Positions 1 to 11,305 of a stretch of DNA of 64,000 nucleotides are shown here, one piece after another. How positions within the stretch are numbered: the first letter of the stretch is position 1; the number at the start of each line of letters is the position of its first letter. The stretch lies in assembly GCA_021399435.1 (NCBI GenBank), contig JAJTUP010000006.1, forward strand, positions 744,001-808,000. Reading direction: 5' to 3'. This DNA is from Diaporthe sp. PMI_573 (taxonomy: Eukaryota; Ascomycota; Sordariomycetes; Diaporthales; Diaporthaceae). Position numbers and translations under genes: made by a program. Under the pieces are notes generated by a model. It was given only the letters and a program-made list of their open reading frames with translations, ran no database searches and was not told where the DNA came from.

Positions 1-2160
1 GTTGAGAAGTTTGTCGAATCCCCCGGCGCCAAGAAGGTTGGAGCAACAGTCGAGGGCGTCAAGGCACATGGCAGGGCGATCGCCAAGCTTTCAAAGGACG
101 CCGAGCGATTGCGACACGTCCTCAGTGCCAACCAGAACACTCAGGCTAGCTTCGAGGGCCTGTACGAGGACGTTGATTTCAAGTACAAGATCGCACGTGC
201 GGACTTCGAGGCCATGGCCGAGGCGCATGCCTCCAGAGTTGGCGCTGCGATCCAGGGCGCCCTCGACATGGCAAACCTCAAGGTCGAGGATCTTGATTCG
301 GTCATTGTCCACGGTGGAGCTACGAGAACGCCGTTCGTGCAGAAACAGCTGGAGAAGGTGTTTGGAACTGGCGACAAGATTCGCAGCAACGTCAACTCTG
401 ATGAATCCGCCGTCTTTGGTGCCGGTCTACGTGCAGCCGAGCTCAGCCCTAGCTTCCGCGTTAAGGAGATCAGGATTTCTGATGGCGCTGCCTATCCTGC
501 TGGTATCAAGTGGGTCGACGACAAGGGCAAGGCTCGTCACCAGCGTCTCTGGACTACGACCTCCCACCTCGGCGCAACAGAAAAGGAAGTCACCTTCAAC
601 AACAAGGATGACTTTTCTGTTGAGTTTTATCAGGAAACTCCAGCCCTGGCATCTGATGTTACACCAGGTGTTGAGGAGAAGACCACCAAGACATTCAACA
701 CCAAGAACCTGACCGAGACTGTGGCTTTGATGAAGGAGAAGTATTCTTGCGAGCCCAGCGACGTCCAGTTCAAGTTTGGTGTACGTCTCTCCGGCGAAAA
801 TGGTGAGGTCGAGGTCACCAAGGCATTTGTTGAGTGTGAGGCCGAGGTCGTGGAGAAGGAAAGCTTGATTGATGGAGTTAAGAACATGTTCGGATTTGGA
901 AAGAAGGATGAGCAAAAGCCCCTTGCCGATGGCGAGTCTTCCGAATCTGCGGAGGATGCCGAGTCTTCCAGCTCGACCACATCGACCGACACTACTGAAG
1001 CGACGGCGTCCACCAGCTCGACCACCTCCTCCGCCACGACCACGGAGGCCGCTGAGGCCAAGGAAGGCAAGAAGACTAAGAAGATTGTCTCCGTTCCAGT
1101 CAAGTTTGAGCTTGAGAAGTCAGGCAGTGCACAACTCGACAAGCTTGATATCCTGCAATCCAAGGACCGCCTGAAGGCCTTTGAGCAATCCGACAAATCC
1201 CGTCGGCAGCGTGAAGAAGCCCTGAACCAGCTCGAGGGCTTCACCTACAAGATCCGGGACCTGCTCGAAAGCGAGTCATTCATCGCCGCGTCTACCGAGA
1301 AGGAGCGGAAAGCACTCGAGCAGAAGGGCAGTGAAGCCAGTGACTGGCTTTACGGTGACGGTGCGGACGCCTCCAAAGATGAGCTGAAGAAGCGAATCAA
1401 GGAGCTCCAGGACATCGTAACGCCCATTCAGAACCGCATTGAGGAGGCTACCGAGAGGCCGCAGCTTCTGGAGGGCCTTAAGAAAGCTCTCAAGCAGACC
1501 GATGACTTCGTGAAGGATATCAAGCAGAAGATCGCAGAGGCAGAGGCTTGGTCATCGTCACAATCAGCATCGGCTACAGCCTCTTCTGAGTCTTCTACTG
1601 TCACAGCGGCGCCATCTGACGACTTCGCGGATCTGGAAGACGACTCGACGACTTCGACCACCAAGTCTCCCACCATGGAAGATGTCACCAAGGATCGAGG
1701 TCCGGTGCCTCCACTGTATACTCTCGAGGACCTCAAGGAGACCGAGGACCTGTTCGCCAAGATCACAGCCTGGCTGGAGAAGAAGGAGCCTGCTCAAGAG
1801 AAGCTCGGTGCCACGGATGATCCCGTCCTTACTGTCAAGTCACTCAAGGAGTGGCGTGAGAAGCTCGACAAGGCGGGACAGGACCTGGCCCTGAAGAGCG
1901 TGAACAACTTCAAGAAGAAGAAGTCCAGCTCGTCAAAGACCAAGAAGGCCAAGGCGACCAAGTCCAAGGCCACACCGGGCTCTGAGCAGACAATCGAGAT
2001 CGGCAAGGATGGCAAGATGCCCAGCGAGGAGGAACTCCAGGAGATGATCAGGAAGTTCACAGAGGAGGCTGCTGCAAGAGAGGCGGCGGAGAAGAATGAG
2101 GAGACAGGCAGCGAGGAGAAGACGAAGGGTAGTGATGAGCATAAGCGGGATGAGCTGTGA
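1..2160 (+). CDS. LHS1: LHS1/HYOU1-type ER lumenal Hsp70-family chaperone, C-terminal part
   Basis: Frame 1 is open from the window edge to TGA at 2158-2160; 719 residues are visible and the N-terminus lies upstream. The first ~160 residues are the end of an Hsp70 ATPase domain: the HGGATRTPFVQ stretch followed by NSDESAVFGAGLRAAEL is typical of the large Hsp110/Grp170 branch. Next come the substrate-binding beta region, a long Ser/Thr/Glu-rich insertion (about residues 305-355), an extended helical lid, a second Ser/Thr-rich spacer and a Lys-rich stretch near the end. The protein ends in RDEL, a variant of the HDEL/KDEL ER-retrieval signal, placing it in the ER lumen. Family knowledge: Lhs1/Grp170 acts as nucleotide exchange factor for BiP/Kar2 and as a holdase in translocation and folding. 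No intron is seen in this part. Identity is well supported; only the 5' end is missing. Confidence 0.93.
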   Translation, partial: VEKFVESPGAKKVGATVEGVKAHGRAIAKLSKDAERLRHVLSANQNTQASFEGLYEDVDFKYKIARADFEAMAEAHASRVGAAIQGALDMANLKVEDLDSVIVHGGATRTPFVQKQLEKVFGTGDKIRSNVNSDESAVFGAGLRAAELSPSFRVKEIRISDGAAYPAGIKWVDDKGKARHQRLWTTTSHLGATEKEVTFNNKDDFSVEFYQETPALASDVTPGVEEKTTKTFNTKNLTETVALMKEKYSCEPSDVQFKFGVRLSGENGEVEVTKAFVECEAEVVEKESLIDGVKNMFGFGKKDEQKPLADGESSESAEDAESSSSTTSTDTTEATASTSSTTSSATTTEAAEAKEGKKTKKIVSVPVKFELEKSGSAQLDKLDILQSKDRLKAFEQSDKSRRQREEALNQLEGFTYKIRDLLESESFIAASTEKERKALEQKGSEASDWLYGDGADASKDELKKRIKELQDIVTPIQNRIEEATERPQLLEGLKKALKQTDDFVKDIKQKIAEAEAWSSSQSASATASSESSTVTAAPSDDFADLEDDSTTSTTKSPTMEDVTKDRGPVPPLYTLEDLKETEDLFAKITAWLEKKEPAQEKLGATDDPVLTVKSLKEWREKLDKAGQDLALKSVNNFKKKKSSSSKTKKAKATKSKATPGSEQTIEIGKDGKMPSEEELQEMIRKFTEEAAAREAAEKNEETGSEEKTKGSDEHKRDEL

Positions 2161-4995
2161 GCCCTGGTTGCGGTTAGATGCCATCAGCTCAGGCATTGCA
2201 TTTAGATAAAAAATGAAGCTTCACTTGAGAGTTCTGTATAACTTGGGCACACGCATTCATCACGAGAATGGGTTGAAAGGGACCACCCCTGGACGTCCCA
2301 CCTTCACAGGTGTTATCCCGCCCCCCCCCCCTTCTAAAATAAAAAAAGAAGGGGGTGGCGGGTTGTTTTGAGCCGGAGGCAAACATTCTCTTGGTCCCCC
2401 GCCAAGACTGGTCGTAGGCTTGCCGCCGTCAAGGGTGCAATGCTCGCTTGGGAATGTTGCCGCCCACAGGCCGAGGCAAAGGAGTGCCGTGTACACGCCG
2501 AAGTGACGTTGAAGCTCAAGCTGGCTACCTGTAGGTAGGTGGCTCCCCATTCACCTCTTCAGACCTTGTGCCCCGGGACTGTCAAGGCAGGTTGCCACCG
2601 CGTCAAGTTCCGTGGAAGCTGGCCTGTAAGAGATTTCTTTTTCACATTGGTTCCCCAAGTATTCCTTCCGTCCTTGGCCCGAGAAGTTTGTGCGACGGCA
2701 AACTCGTGTGCCCCGGCTGCCGGTTGGCTGTGGCGTGGCTTGCATTTTGTTGCTCAGCTGTGACTTGGTTGCCTATTTGAACTACACGTGGCTGTGAGTG
2801 GACAGCAAACGCGGGAATGACTTACCTTTCTTCTATTTTTGGCGACGGGGCCATTTATGTGTCAATTATGAATACACATTTGTTTGCTTGGGCTGTGTTT
2901 ACCCTTTCACACTTATAGCCTTGTCAGTGAGGGCCTCAACGTTATCACAGTCCTCGCCCCGGTACTATGCCTTCCACGAGCCAGCATTACTAGTGTGTAT
3001 CACCAAGACACATGCACACATCTATGTGCCGAATCAGAGGTTACCTAGGAACACCAGATACAGTACATGCAAATGCAGTGTGGACCAGGTCTACCTAAGA
3101 GGACAACATAGGGCGCGGGTGGAGGAGACCATTCACAGTTTACGGGAATGGAAAGAGTTTGTGTTCGGATTGTCATTCTGCATTTCAAGCTTCTTGAACA
3201 TCATTTCTCTCTTGCTGCACATGTGTTGCCCCCACGGTCTCACTTTAATACTCTCGGGCCATAGAGAGTGAGCCGGTGGGCGTTGGAGGCGGGCATAACG
3301 CAACCGTATTTCAGTCATTTCAGTCTTGCTTCAAAGCACATGTGGCTAGAGTCCATACAATCCAGGCAAAATCTCTCGAGGAATCGTCTCAAGTGCCGTC
3401 AAAAATCTGATCTCACTTGAACAGGCTCAAAGTGTCAACGATGAGATTACGCTAACCTGGGTGAAAAGCCAGCCACACATGAAACTTCTTCAGGATGAGG
3501 TGCCAACCCATTAGCACATAAGTGGATCTAACCTCGGGATAGGCCTCGGACAAGCAAGCAGACACTTGGAAATGGGATTCTAGCCCTTTTCTCCAGCCAC
3601 ATAGGCTGAACCCCAAATAGACCTGGCGGCCTTCTGTGGCAGCACTTGAGTGACATGTGTGTCCGTGTAACCCAACTCGTGCGGTTACAAGGCCAAGGAA
3701 TGGTACACAGATATAGCACAGCTTTGTTTCAAACACATGTACACCGTCTATAATGCCTCTTCTCTCATTGTAGTAGTAGTTGTTGTGCTATCGTGAATGG
3801 ACCCCTAATTTTCGAAAGGAGTCCATCAATGAGAACAAGATGTTGGAGTACAAAAAAAAAGGCCTAGGGATGCTGTAAGCTGGGTTGGAATGAGCTTGAA
3901 GTAGAGTAGCCATCTTTGACCCAGCGAAAAGAGTTTACAGATTGTCCAATGGTCCCTGAAGATACAAAATACCTCGGTACAGAACAATACATGAGTGACA
4001 GCAAGAAACAGAGCTACAGGAGCTCCATCCAAGGCAGGCGCAGGGCGATGTGTCCCCAGTGTGTTGTGTAAGGCATGTGTTGTGGCAGGTGGTGCAGCTC
4101 AAAAACGCGCAGTTACACAACCCGTTTCCATCAGCCTGGCCCTTCCAATTCAGGAAGTCTGGGAAGCTGCATTGTCACCACAGAGCACAAGCTCCATGGC
4201 TGTGCACCATTCAACTTCTTCGAGCAACGGTGTGCGGCAGAAGCCTGCCCGTTCCAGACATGGTCTAGAGTTGTCCTGATAGGGGCACGGCAAGGAGGAA
4301 AGAGCGTGTTAGCATGGCGGCTGCTGCTTGTTGGAGCTTGCTTAAAACACACTGCGCCAAACACATTGAAAGTGGACCAGGGCCCTTCACTTTCTGGGTC
4401 CTCAGCATTCACCTTTTCCGAACTGCTGTGCGCTGTCAGTGCTTGGTTGTCATTCATCCTCTGGTCTCCCCTGGCCTTCAATCTTCCTCTTGTCTTGTCA
4501 ACCTCGCCTCACACAGTGACCACCACGGATCACCACTACCACATAGCCCCCTCTTTTGACCATCTTCCTGTCGACGCCCTCCTTCTCCAGGTCATTGAAA
4601 GGTTGAATAACCCGTTTCACCTGGACTTCTACTACCACGACGGCCAGACCTGATCTGTATGTTTTCCATTGACCATCTGTCTCCAGCCACTGCTGCATAA
4701 CCTCCACTGCGCTTTCCATACCCCTCCACCACTTTTCAAAAGTTGCACATCACTTGGGAGGGACCTTCAAGTACTTGTCTTCCATCCTACCCAAGCCTGT
4801 GACCTGCTAGCCCTTTCCATCCTTCTCCTTTCATGAAGCAAACATCCAACTCCACCCTGGCACAATCTGCGACAGTCTGCTCGTCAAATAAAATCACTGA
4901 CCTGACCTCACTGACCTCGCAGTCGATCTTTGTACCTTCAACAACCCAATACGACTTTCTCACATCTGCCTGTTGATTTTGGGGAATAATCTACA
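2161..4995. other. Intergenic region between LHS1 and the aspartic protease
   Basis: No recognisable gene. It holds the LHS1 3' flank with a C-rich/G-rich inverted repeat (2318-2362). From about 4430 to 4990 it becomes strongly pyrimidine-rich, which fits the promoter and leader of the downstream protease gene. Open frames of up to 192 codons here resemble no family and lack coding character. Confidence 0.6.
2318..2362. repeat. C-tract/A-tract/G-tract inverted repeat
   Basis: A run of about 12 C followed by TTCT, an A-rich 11-nt loop, then AGAAGGGGG and TGGCGGG. The arms pair over nine perfect base pairs (2327-2335 with 2347-2355) and the outer C/G stretches can extend the stem imperfectly. 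It lies about 160 bases past the LHS1 stop, so it may sit in the 3' UTR or downstream of it. Confidence 0.6.
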
Positions 4996-6443
4996 ATGCG
5001 GGCATCACCCACCAACAGGATGCAGCTCGTTTGCATGTGTCTTGCCCTCATGGTCTCGACTGCCCTCTGTCTTGTTCCCTCTGTTGGCACCTTTACCTTG
5101 GACACCATTCCCAACAAAGGTTTCAAGGGCCGCAATGGAACTGCTGCCTACCTCAAGGCTGTGGCCAAGTATGCCCATCTGGCAGACAAGGATGGTGCCA
5201 ACAAGGCTGCCGATCCTGACGAACCCTGTTTGTATTTTCCCACCCTTTTCAATATGCAACAAAAAATGGCTGACAAGTCCCAGATGGCGAAGTGGTGGGT
5301 TTCAACGAGGAGAACGATCGCGAGTGGCTGTGCCCTGTCAAGATTGGCACTCCTCCCCAGACTGTCAATTTGGACATTGATACTGGTTCTGCGGACCTGT
5401 GAGTCTACCCACACAGACATGTGAAAGGATGTTGGTCCTGGCTCAGCTCTAAATCATCTCTGTACAGCTGGGTCTTCACCCCGGAGTCGTCCCGGTATCC
5501 TGGTGACCTCGGAAACCGGAGCATCTTCAACATCAATGCATCGTCTAGTGCTCGGCACCAAGAGGGTCGCAGTTGGACTATCACTTATGGTAGGTGCCCT
5601 GGACCACTGTGATCCCACAGGGACTCTTGCTAATGGCTCTTAGGCGATGGTTCTTTTGCTGGGGGCAAAGTGATCACTGATCATGTCGAGCTTGGCAACC
5701 TCAAGGTCAAGAATGCCACCGTCGAGATTGCAACCCACTACAGTGACACGCTCATCAACTATGATGACTACCTATCAGGTCTCATGGGTCTGGCCATCAA
5801 TATGTCAACCACAGTCACTAGTCTTGGGCAAGAGGGAGAGGATGAGACTTCTGGCATCATCAGCCAGCTTAAAGCCCAAGGAATTGACTCCATTGGCGTC
5901 GACTTGCACTATCATAACAAGGGTGTCTTCACCTTTGGAAAGGTTAACACTTCTGGATACATTGGCGAGATGCACTACCAGCCAGTCATTTCGAGCAAGG
6001 GCTACTGGCAGGTTCAACTCTCCACTTTCCGGTTTGGCCACAGCAACCAGACCCTGGTGCACGCATGGCCAACCATCATCGACACCGGCACTTCGCTCAT
6101 GCTGATGGGCTCTGATGAAATCGTCGACGACTACTGGAGCCTCGTCCCGAGCGCGAAGTACTCCTTCAGCCAGTACGGATATGTGCACCTCTGCAACGCG
6201 ACCCTGCCTGACTTCCACTTCGGTTTCGCCGAGACCTGGACCGAGTTCACGGTGCCTGGCCGGTACATGAATTACTCGGAGGCTGTCGGAGGGTTCGATG
6301 GCCCCGGGTGGTGCTACGGTGGACTTCAGTCCTCCAACATGGGCCTCACCGTCATGGGCGACGCGTTTCTCAAGGCCTTTTATGTCGACTTCAACATCGC
6401 CAAGGAGGCCGTGGGTTTTGCCCGGAAGCATCTTCTTGGCTGA
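4996..6443 (+). CDS. Secreted pepsin-like aspartic protease (family A1)
   Basis: Four exons: 4996-5227, 5284-5398, 5468-5589, 5644-6443; introns of 56, 69 and 54 nt start GTTTGT, GTGAGT and GTAGGT and end in AG. The joined product is 422 residues. A hydrophobic N-terminus ending near ALC is a signal peptide; an in-frame Met at codon 9 is an alternative start. A propeptide of about 70 residues follows. The catalytic pair is visible: DTGSADLWVF (Asp110) and IIDTGTSLM (Asp303). The flap ITYGDGSFAGG lies between them, and LCNATLP/GWCYGG supply the usual C-terminal-lobe cysteine pair. Several N-x-S/T sequons fit secretion. Family role: extracellular acid endopeptidase resembling aspergillopepsin/endothiapepsin. 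An extra cysteine just before the KIGTPPQ strand is noted. Exact substrate cannot be told. Confidence 0.92.
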
Positions 6444-7848
6444 TCCTCTATCGAATCGCATACGCCTTCTCAAAAAGCACATCCGGCGTCGGCCCGTGCC
6501 AGTGGGCGGTCTAAAAGCTCGAGGACTCTAGAAGGATTGGACTGCAATGGATCCAAGGACGAATTTCGTGGGGAATTGTGTTTATCCTATCAAGGCAATC
6601 GCTTTTATATTTTTGGTGCGTTGAGACACAATGACTTTCAATTTTGGAGGAACAAGGGAGAACCTTGAGAGGTAATGTTGTGGTGGTGATGATCCGTGGG
6701 ATGTCAACTCCAGGACCGTTTAATGGCACTTGAAGATAGACGAAATGCTCAAGCTCCCTTTTAGCAATCATCTCCTCAGTCCCTGGTTGCATCGTGAGTA
6801 TCGCCTGGCATGTCCTCGTCGTCTTCGTTTTCGTCCTCGTGATGCTCGGATACCCGTTGTGCCCCGCACCCCCCCCCGCGGCGTTGCTGTTCCAAACCCC
6901 TGACTGACCGTTGGACCTGGCGTGGACGACGCGCTGTTTCCTCAATTCTCAGACCGTCTTTGGGATAGCAAGCCTCACATACCGGACCGGATCACGCTCG
7001 AGGTACTCAAGAATGTGCACATTAGAAGCCTGCCCCAAGTTGAGAACACGATCGGTAATGTACATTTTCCAGTGCTGGCAAGTGCACGCTGGCCAGCTCT
7101 CCCCATGCTGCCAGCCTCCCCGTTGCCTCGTCCTTCTTTCCATCCGCCATGTTGAGTTGGACAGAGCAGACGATACCTCACTTCCCAGCGTCCTGTCACA
7201 TCATCGTGGTCATCAGACATGTCATCTAACTATTTCCTTCTCATTCCCCTTTCCCTCCTCTTCCTCCCCATCGCCCGCCGTAGCGGGCCGCCTCCCATCA
7301 AGTGGTGTCGAAAATGCTGTGATAAATCCTGATTCAAGCAAGACATAGAATTGGAACCCGCCGCCTTGGGGTTTTCCCTCTCGCCGTGAGCAGGTGCCTT
7401 TCGCACGGCGGGGGGTAATAGTTCAGGGGCGGGGATCCGTGTGTGGGGGAAAAATACAATATGGCTACGCAATGACGTGGGAAAATCTGTTCCCAACGTT
7501 GGAAAAAACGAATGGTGGCTCGTGGTTGATGGGGCCCTGCGCACAATGGAGCGAGCTGGTGGCGTGCGGATCTAGGGCCCATCGTCTATGCTGAAGATTT
7601 GTTGGTCAATTCATGGGTGGCGCGTTTCGAAGCGACGGATTGTGGTGATTCCTCTGGGAGATGGGCCGGTCGAGCGTTTGAGGGGTTCCTGTGGCAGTAC
7701 GGCCAGTCTTCTCGGGTGCGGACTCTCGCCTCGGGATGAAATGTCTTGTCTTGGTCGTCCCGCAGGATAAAGGCCAGGTCGGTCCAGTGTCTCCTCGGCC
7801 AACCCCCGTCTCTTTTTCACCGCGCATCAGGTTGAAGAGGTGTGTAGC
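6444..7848. other. Intergenic region, convergent 3' flanks
   Basis: It separates the 3' ends of the protease (+) and the coiled-coil gene (-). There are C-rich runs near 6870 and pyrimidine-rich stretches near 7240-7270. I see no gene, RNA or mobile element. Confidence 0.5.
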
Positions 7849-8917
7849 TTAGTATTTCTGCTCGCCGTCGCCATCTGGACCGGGCACAATTATAAAGTCA
7901 GCACTTCCGTTCTCGGAGCCGATGGTTCGAACGCTCCTGATCGATCTCGCGTCGGAGGTTGGGTTCTTATTTATATTGTGATGGAGCTGGCTGGAATTAA
8001 TAAGAGTGGCTGTGGGGCTGAGCTGGGCGTTCTGGTAGTGCTGGCTGCGGAGCTGCTGTGCCTGGTGCAGAACATGGCCGCCAGTGCCATCCGCACTCGT
8101 CATGCGCGGCACCAGGTGTGGGTGACGGAATCGGGGGTACTCTGGGCCAAAGGATGTGGTATAAGGGTCTTCAAGAATCTCGTATTCACCTTCACTAGCC
8201 GTCGGTGTCGGCGGCAGGGCCCCCGGAACCGCCTGCTGGCTCGCCCTGGCCGTACCTGGTCGGGATCCCCCGTGTTTCTGGTCTTGCGCCTGCTGTGTGA
8301 CGGGCTGGAGGTGAGGGACCGTGGCTTGAGGGGCGGGGTTTGGGCTGCCGCGCTTGAGCCGGGCCTCCATGTCCTTGATGCGTTGCTCGAGCGCCTCGAG
8401 CTCTGAGGCTCGGGTCTGGACGACCTGCTTTCTATAGTAGGCGAAAACGGCCATGTCAGCTGTTGCGCCCTTTGTTCTCCGGGTTGAGGATAGCAGCCTC
8501 GGCGGCGGTTGGGTAAGGGGGGGAGACGGGTAACATGAAGTGCAGAGATCGTCATGGCGCTGGCAAGGGGGGTTACACACCGCTCATCGATCTTGGCATC
8601 GAGGTCAGCAACGCTGTTGTCGAGGCGGAAGATGTCAGCCAGTTCAGCCGAGAAGGAGCGGGCGATCGTGCTAGATAAATCCATTGTTAGCCTTTTTGAA
8701 CCGAGGCAGTGGCTTCAAGAGTCGATGCGCAATGGCAGGAGGATGGGGGGAAGAGAAAGACGTACGACTGTGGTCGGCGGCCATTGGGCTTCCAGTCCCG
8801 GTCGAGAGACTCGTCTGAGAAGCCAGTGTCGGCCATGGTGGAGGAGGTGGCGTTGGAGGTCATGTCGTCGTTGTTGGCGGGCTGGGGAGGGTTGGCGGTG
8901 GGCGAGGAGGAGGCCAT
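7849..8917 (-). CDS. Hypothetical coiled-coil protein
   Basis: Three exons on the minus strand: 8917-8766, 8670-8581 and 8431-7849. The introns of 95 and 149 nt start GTACGT and GTGTGT, end TAG, and preserve frame; the product is 274 residues. The start at 8917 gives MASSSPTANPPQP; a longer open frame upstream starts at 9076 but looks like leader. After a disordered Ser/Asn-rich N-terminus, residues ~50-110 form a predicted helix (SFSAELADIFRLDNSVADLD, then ALEQRIKDMEARLKRG), probably a coiled coil. The rest is Pro/Gln/Ser-rich and ends in a short conserved-looking FIIVPGPDGDG segment. I do not recognise the family. The first intron joins the helix with no gap, which supports the model. Function unknown. 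Confidence 0.72.
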
Positions 8918-9684
8918 TCCGACTGATGGGTTGCAACTGATGGTTAGGATAATAGATGGGGAAGAACGGCCTATCTGCCTGCTCTGTCTGTAACGTAGTC
9001 TATGCGGAGCTCGTGAGGATATGGCTGGACTGAGGGAGTCTTGTCGCAAAAGGTGGGTGAGATGGGACGGGGGCAAGTCACAGAAGGGCGAGCGAGGATC
9101 GGGGACGGTTTAGATTTACATGTAAGACGGCCGTCAGGTAAAAGGGGAACCTTGGGGGCGCTCCAGGGCGGCAGCAGTCAACCAGTGGTCGGAGCCCGGT
9201 GCCACTCTAATGCAGCTGCCAGAGAGAAAGAGGGTCTGCCACCTCTCCCTTGTCCCTGTCCATCCTGCCCTGCAGCGCGCTACGATTGACTTGATCATCT
9301 TCTGGTCCGCCTCCTAATCAATCGACCTTGGATTGGAACCCAGGCACTTTGGGTACTTTGGGCCCCCGCCATTCGGGGCCACCTGCAGCATATCAGGGGT
9401 CTCTTCCAAGTCGGGGTCCAGTCGAGTCAAGTCATCCTTACTGAGGCCGTCTACTGTAGTGTACAGTATCACAAGGTAGGTACACTGATCCCAAGCTAGC
9501 CCAGGCACATGGCGACGGTCATCTACTTCTAACCCCACCACGAGGCCCACGAAGCTTTACTCCGTACCCGGATGACCGACTTGCCCGACTGACCTCCAAA
9601 CACCAACTGACGGATGGACCAACTGACTTTGCTTGGATGGCTGGACTGCAGATGATCCAAATCCATCGCCACTGCAGCTGGAGG

Positions 9685-9733
9685 CCAGCATAGGACCAGC
9701 ATAGGACCAGCATAGGACCAGCATAGGACCAGC
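9685..9733. repeat. 11-nt tandem repeat, four copies plus a partial
   Basis: The unit CCAGCATAGGA is repeated head to tail four times without a mismatch (9685-9695, 9696-9706, 9707-9717, 9718-9728), followed by CCAGC. A degenerate CCAGTC/CCAGCC series continues to about 9771. It lies in non-coding DNA. Confidence 0.9.
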
Positions 9734-10100
9734 TTGACCAGCCAGTCAGGCCAGTCCAGCCAGTCCAGCCCGCACAATCTGGCCTGAAACAAAGTGCCTC
9801 TCACGGCGCAGTAGCTTTGACGCTGGAATGAGCCAAATCAAACTCCAGATTGGGCTTGGGCATGGACATTTGGTCGGGCTGAGTTCATGCAACCAACCGC
9901 CGCGGACCTGGTCAAGAACCCCAACCGGGGCCAAGCCAAGTGTCATCAAGTATCATCGAGTCTCATCCGCCCGAGTCGGGTCGAGCCAAATCAAAGCTAG
10001 AATTATTGCATGAGCTGAATGAAGGAGCTGAGCTGACTTGACCTCAGCCGTGCCATGTGCCCCATCCAAGGAAGCGCGGGCGATGCATTCGCTCCTCATC

Positions 10101-10140
10101 GCAGCGCAGCGCAGCGCATTGCATCGCATCGCATGGCATC
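10101..10140. repeat. Pentanucleotide array GCAGC/GCATC
   Basis: Eight consecutive 5-mers begin with GCA: three GCAGC, one GCATT, two GCATC, GCATG and GCATC. This is a decaying pentamer microsatellite in non-coding DNA. Confidence 0.8.
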
Positions 10141-11305
10141 AGCCTTAAGTCCTTGGTGATCTTGATTGACCATGACGTCCGTCCCACCGCCACCCTCCAG
10201 CCTCCCCCCCTGTTTCAACCAACTTTTTTTTTTTTTATCCCTCTCGGCTACCCCATGTCGACACCTCCATATTTAGGCCGCGTCCATGTTTCCCCAGACG
10301 AACCAGGACGACAATGGCCCGGACAGATCGGCCTCGATTTCGTGGTACTAACCAAGGCTGCCATGGGGAAATGTTAAATACAAGCGGGATGCGGCGGCAG
10401 GCCATTAATCATACCAGAGCTCTATGTACTGTGCGCGCCCGTCTCGACATTACCCACAGTAGGCCAACTAATGTGATCCTGGGCTGGGAGACCTTATTAA
10501 GTGTACCGTCCAATTCCCACTATCTCGTCTACTTGTCGATCCAGACTGCCAGGATCCCACCGCCGGGTGGGTCTAGCTCGCCTACACTCCGAGAGCTGAC
10601 GATGAATTCGAATATTTTGGTTCGCCTTCTTCTCGATGCAACCTCAGCGAAGCCAGCGAAGCACCAACGACATTGTCGAGCGACCCTCTCCACCGCTCGC
10701 AAGTAGACGCCCGCTCACCTATGCCACCTCACCCGCGAACAGCCATCCACGTAGTCCACCGCCATATGACATCTCACGTAAGACATAGACAGGCAACGCC
10801 AGCTAGACACATCTAATCACCCAGTCTCGCCTTTTGCAAATGATAGAGGGGTTGATTTCCTGCAGTGTAGGATCGAAGGAAGAGCCCCACGATACTTGCA
10901 GCCCGTCATTTGGCACAGACCCGCTCTTAATTCCACGTTCATTTCTTTGCGCACTTGCTGCATTGCGTGCACGACCCCTATTGCGGCCCCCGTTTATCAA
11001 GATCAGCACATGCTACTGTGAGTGGCCTATTTCACCCCTCGGGCGCTCCTAAGCGGGGCAACCCCTCCGGATATCTTGCTTGCGGGTATAGGAAGCATGG
11101 TATACACCACAATAGGGCTAGGAGTCTTCGATCGGCATTGCGGTACCGCACTGTCGACGTCGTGTAGCGGTCGACGAATCTGGGGAACGTTTCTCGCGCA
11201 TGACTTCCCCGACTGAGCACGGCAGGAGGGGATCATCACACAGAGGCGAGACAGACAGAGGTACAGACACGGATGAGATACGGGGGCACAACATGGTCCA
11301 CCTCG

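Larger units (their letters stand above)
8918..11305. other. Intergenic region with short tandem repeats
   Basis: No supported gene. It contains the promoter side of the coiled-coil gene, an 11-nt tandem repeat (9685-9733), a pentamer array (10101-10140), a T-tract near 10225, and dispersed short repeats such as AAGTATCATC around 9948-9970. A 130-codon open frame at 10314-10706 matches nothing I know. Confidence 0.55.

Noticed and set aside
4075..4653. 192-codon open frame upstream of the aspartic protease
   Set aside because: No recognisable domain, no plausible splice context, and it lies in the pyrimidine-rich promoter region of the next gene.
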